From Deferribacter abyssi (lineage in GTDB: Bacteria > Chrysiogenota > Deferribacteres > Deferribacterales > Deferribacteraceae): a stretch of DNA of 64,000 nt. Each line of letters starts with the position of its first letter. The stretch's first letter is position 1. This document shows, piece by piece, positions 62,919 through 64,000 of this stretch. The notes under the pieces are model-generated. The model made no database searches and had not been told where the DNA came from. It worked only from the letters and a program-made list of their open reading frames with translations. The stretch lies in contig NZ_JAQNCS010000004.1 in the NCBI RefSeq assembly GCF_049472655.1, positions 62,001 through 126,000 of the forward strand, in the 5' to 3' direction. The position numbers were made by a program, and so were the translations under genes.

Positions 62919-62953
62919 ATATACAAGTATATAAATAAAAAAAAACAAATCAA
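62919..62953 (-). promoter_or_regulatory. Promoter and palindromic operator of the second ArsR gene
   Basis: On the minus strand TTGATT (62953-62948), 16 bp, TATACT (62931-62926). A perfect palindrome ATATAC-AA-GTATAT (62919-62932) covers the -10 box, as expected for autorepression. Confidence 0.65.
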
Positions 62954-62984
62954 TAAAAACTTTATTTTTTTGCAAGATAATACT

Positions 62985-63575
62985 TTAATATGACTTTATT
63001 ACTCCAATAATCCCTTCTCTTATATAATGAACTGAAATTGCAGCAAGAATCAAACCAATAACTTTTGTAATTACATCTGTTACATTTTTCCCTAAAAGAT
63101 CAAGAATTTCTCTTCCAAAATACAATATAAAATAAGTAAATACAAAAGAAACAATACCTGAAATTAACGTAGTAACCACGCCTACAGTCCCTGTTAAAAC
63201 AATTGTAGCAGTAACTACTCCAGGTCCAACCATTAGCGGAGTAGCAAATGGCACAACCCCAGTTCCAGCATTATTATATTGTTTATCATCATTACCAAAA
63301 ATAATCTGAATAGAAATCAACAAAAAAAGTAAACCTCCAGCCACTCGAAAATCATGAACATCTATACCAAAAAGCCATAAAATACTGCTTCCTGCAATAG
63401 TAAAAATACCTAGCAATATAAATCCAACTAATATTGATTTATTTAAAAGACTTTTCCTGTCAGAAATCGTCATACCACTTGTAAGAGCCATATAAACTGG
63501 AACAAGCCCAATAGGATCTATCACTAAAAAAAGAGTTGTTATTGATTTAAAATATAAAATAAATACTTCTTTCAT
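62985..63575 (-). CDS. MarC family integral membrane protein
   Basis: A 196-residue membrane protein with six helices of the MarC/UPF0056 family. The N-terminal FLVIDPIGLVPVYMALTSGM and VPFATPLMVGPGVVTATIVL with the Asp-Pro and Pro-Gly turns are characteristic. Function unknown (not the Mar efflux itself). Its start overlaps the RseC-like stop by one base. Confidence 0.9.
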   Translation of the reverse strand: MKEVFILYFKSITTLFLVIDPIGLVPVYMALTSGMTISDRKSLLNKSILVGFILLGIFTIAGSSILWLFGIDVHDFRVAGGLLFLLISIQIIFGNDDKQYNNAGTGVVPFATPLMVGPGVVTATIVLTGTVGVVTTLISGIVSFVFTYFILYFGREILDLLGKNVTDVITKVIGLILAAISVHYIREGIIGVIKSY

Positions 63576-63985
63576 TATACCTTCTCAACTTTTATATCTA
63601 TTTTGTTTTTTCCATAAATTTTATTCAATACTATAAAATAGCCTATTACTCCAAAAAGTGAAAAAAAAGGGATAAAAATCTCAGAAAAATCAAAAATTCT
63701 CATAATAAAATGACCTATTATTGCAAAAAAAATCAAAACTATTATAGGAAAAACGTATACCAACAAAGCTGACTTCAACACTACTCTATCTTCTATATAA
63801 ACCTTTACTTTATCTCCAACCTTTATCCCATCAATTAAGTCGAAATCAAACACATTAGATTCTTCTGTAATCCCACACCCTTCTTTATATTCACAAGCAT
63901 GGCAACCAAGCAGTTTTTCAAACTTTATAATCATCTTTTGATTTTCTATTTTTACAACCTTACCAAAATGCTTTTTAATCCCCAT
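63575..63985 (-). CDS. RseC/MucC-family (SoxR-reducing system) membrane protein
   Basis: A 136-residue protein. The N-terminal small domain has GCHACEYKEGCGITEES (Cys cluster C-x2-C-x5-C), KVGDKVKVYIEDRVVLKSALLVY then two membrane helices (VFPIIVLIFFAIIGHFIM and IPFFSLFGVIGYFIVL), all like RseC/MucC. RseC is part of an Rnf-linked SoxR-reducing system in E. coli; here the Cys motif may bind a metal or cluster. Its ATG lies near the right end of the window. Confidence 0.85.
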   Translation of the reverse strand: MGIKKHFGKVVKIENQKMIIKFEKLLGCHACEYKEGCGITEESNVFDFDLIDGIKVGDKVKVYIEDRVVLKSALLVYVFPIIVLIFFAIIGHFIMRIFDFSEIFIPFFSLFGVIGYFIVLNKIYGKNKIDIKVEKV

Positions 63986-64000
63986 ATAATTCTAACCTTT

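Overview
The window reads as chromosomal DNA of a low-GC, Gram-negative, probably anaerobic bacterium with an outer membrane. The LPS genes (lpxK, msbA, heptosyltransferase-like and O-antigen ligase-like genes), a RND/TolC efflux set, a four-haem c-type cytochrome, a clostridial-type 2[4Fe-4S] ferredoxin, a rubrerythrin-like protein, an ECF nickel transporter with a NikR-type operator, and a selenocysteine-containing SelD together suggest a Deferribacterota-like (Deferribacter/Flexistipes-type) organism. That placement is inferred from gene content and base composition, not from a 16S gene.

Layout. 1-1.5 kb: MerR regulator, chalcone-isomerase-like exported protein, thioesterase. 1.7-4.7 kb (minus): a tightly overlapping operon yjbQ-DHH phosphoesterase-ysxC-phospholipase D-DUF554. 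5.1-7.8 kb: a STAS-like protein facing pdxA-rsmA-dnaQ-like exonuclease. 7.9-8.13 kb: a hairpin-rich dispersed element, then a consensus promoter driving rpmH-rnpA-yidD-yidC-khpB-(small YHS/TRASH-like)-transaldolase. 12-15 kb (minus): aminotransferase-yedF-selD, where selD is read through an in-frame UGA. 15.2 kb: ferritin-like protein. 15.7-27.8 kb (minus): an LPS/surface-polysaccharide block running msbA, GT4, GT2, ligase, GT4, GT4, GT9, a deacetylase-GT4 fusion, nucleotide-sugar dehydrogenase, lpxK. 27.9-30.3 kb: hemW overlapping a cytochrome gene, Nudix hydrolase, unknown protein. 30.4-35.2 kb: ferredoxin, cysE, iscR-like, iscS-like, then a serine-palmitoyltransferase-like enzyme paired with a GNAT protein (possible ceramide synthesis). 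35.2-38.4 kb: FAD protein, metallophosphoesterase, CCA-adding enzyme. 38.5-44.8 kb (minus): ArsR-TolC-MFP-RND-DUF2892 efflux operon. 45-46.5 kb: rpsB-tsf behind a structured leader. 46.8-49.9 kb: nikK-M-L-Q-O. 50.1-53.6 kb (minus): nicotinate PRTase, pcm, FAH-family, YkgJ-like, coaE. 53.7-56 kb: GT4-GH130 pair and a possible endonuclease V remnant. 56-62.3 kb (minus): tRNA-Arg, His, Leu, Gly, then tig-clpP-clpX-lon-rpsU. 62.36-62.6 kb: second copy of the hairpin element, then a second ArsR regulator, MarC and RseC-like genes.

Most genes are housekeeping. The less ordinary parts are the two copies of a MITE-like long-palindrome element, the UGA-containing selD with its visible SECIS hairpin, the NikR box over the nickel operon, the paired ArsR regulators with related AT-rich operators, the SPT-GNAT pair, the deacetylase-glycosyltransferase fusion, and an LpxK without its usual N-terminal segment. 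No prophage, CRISPR array, rRNA or transposase gene was seen.
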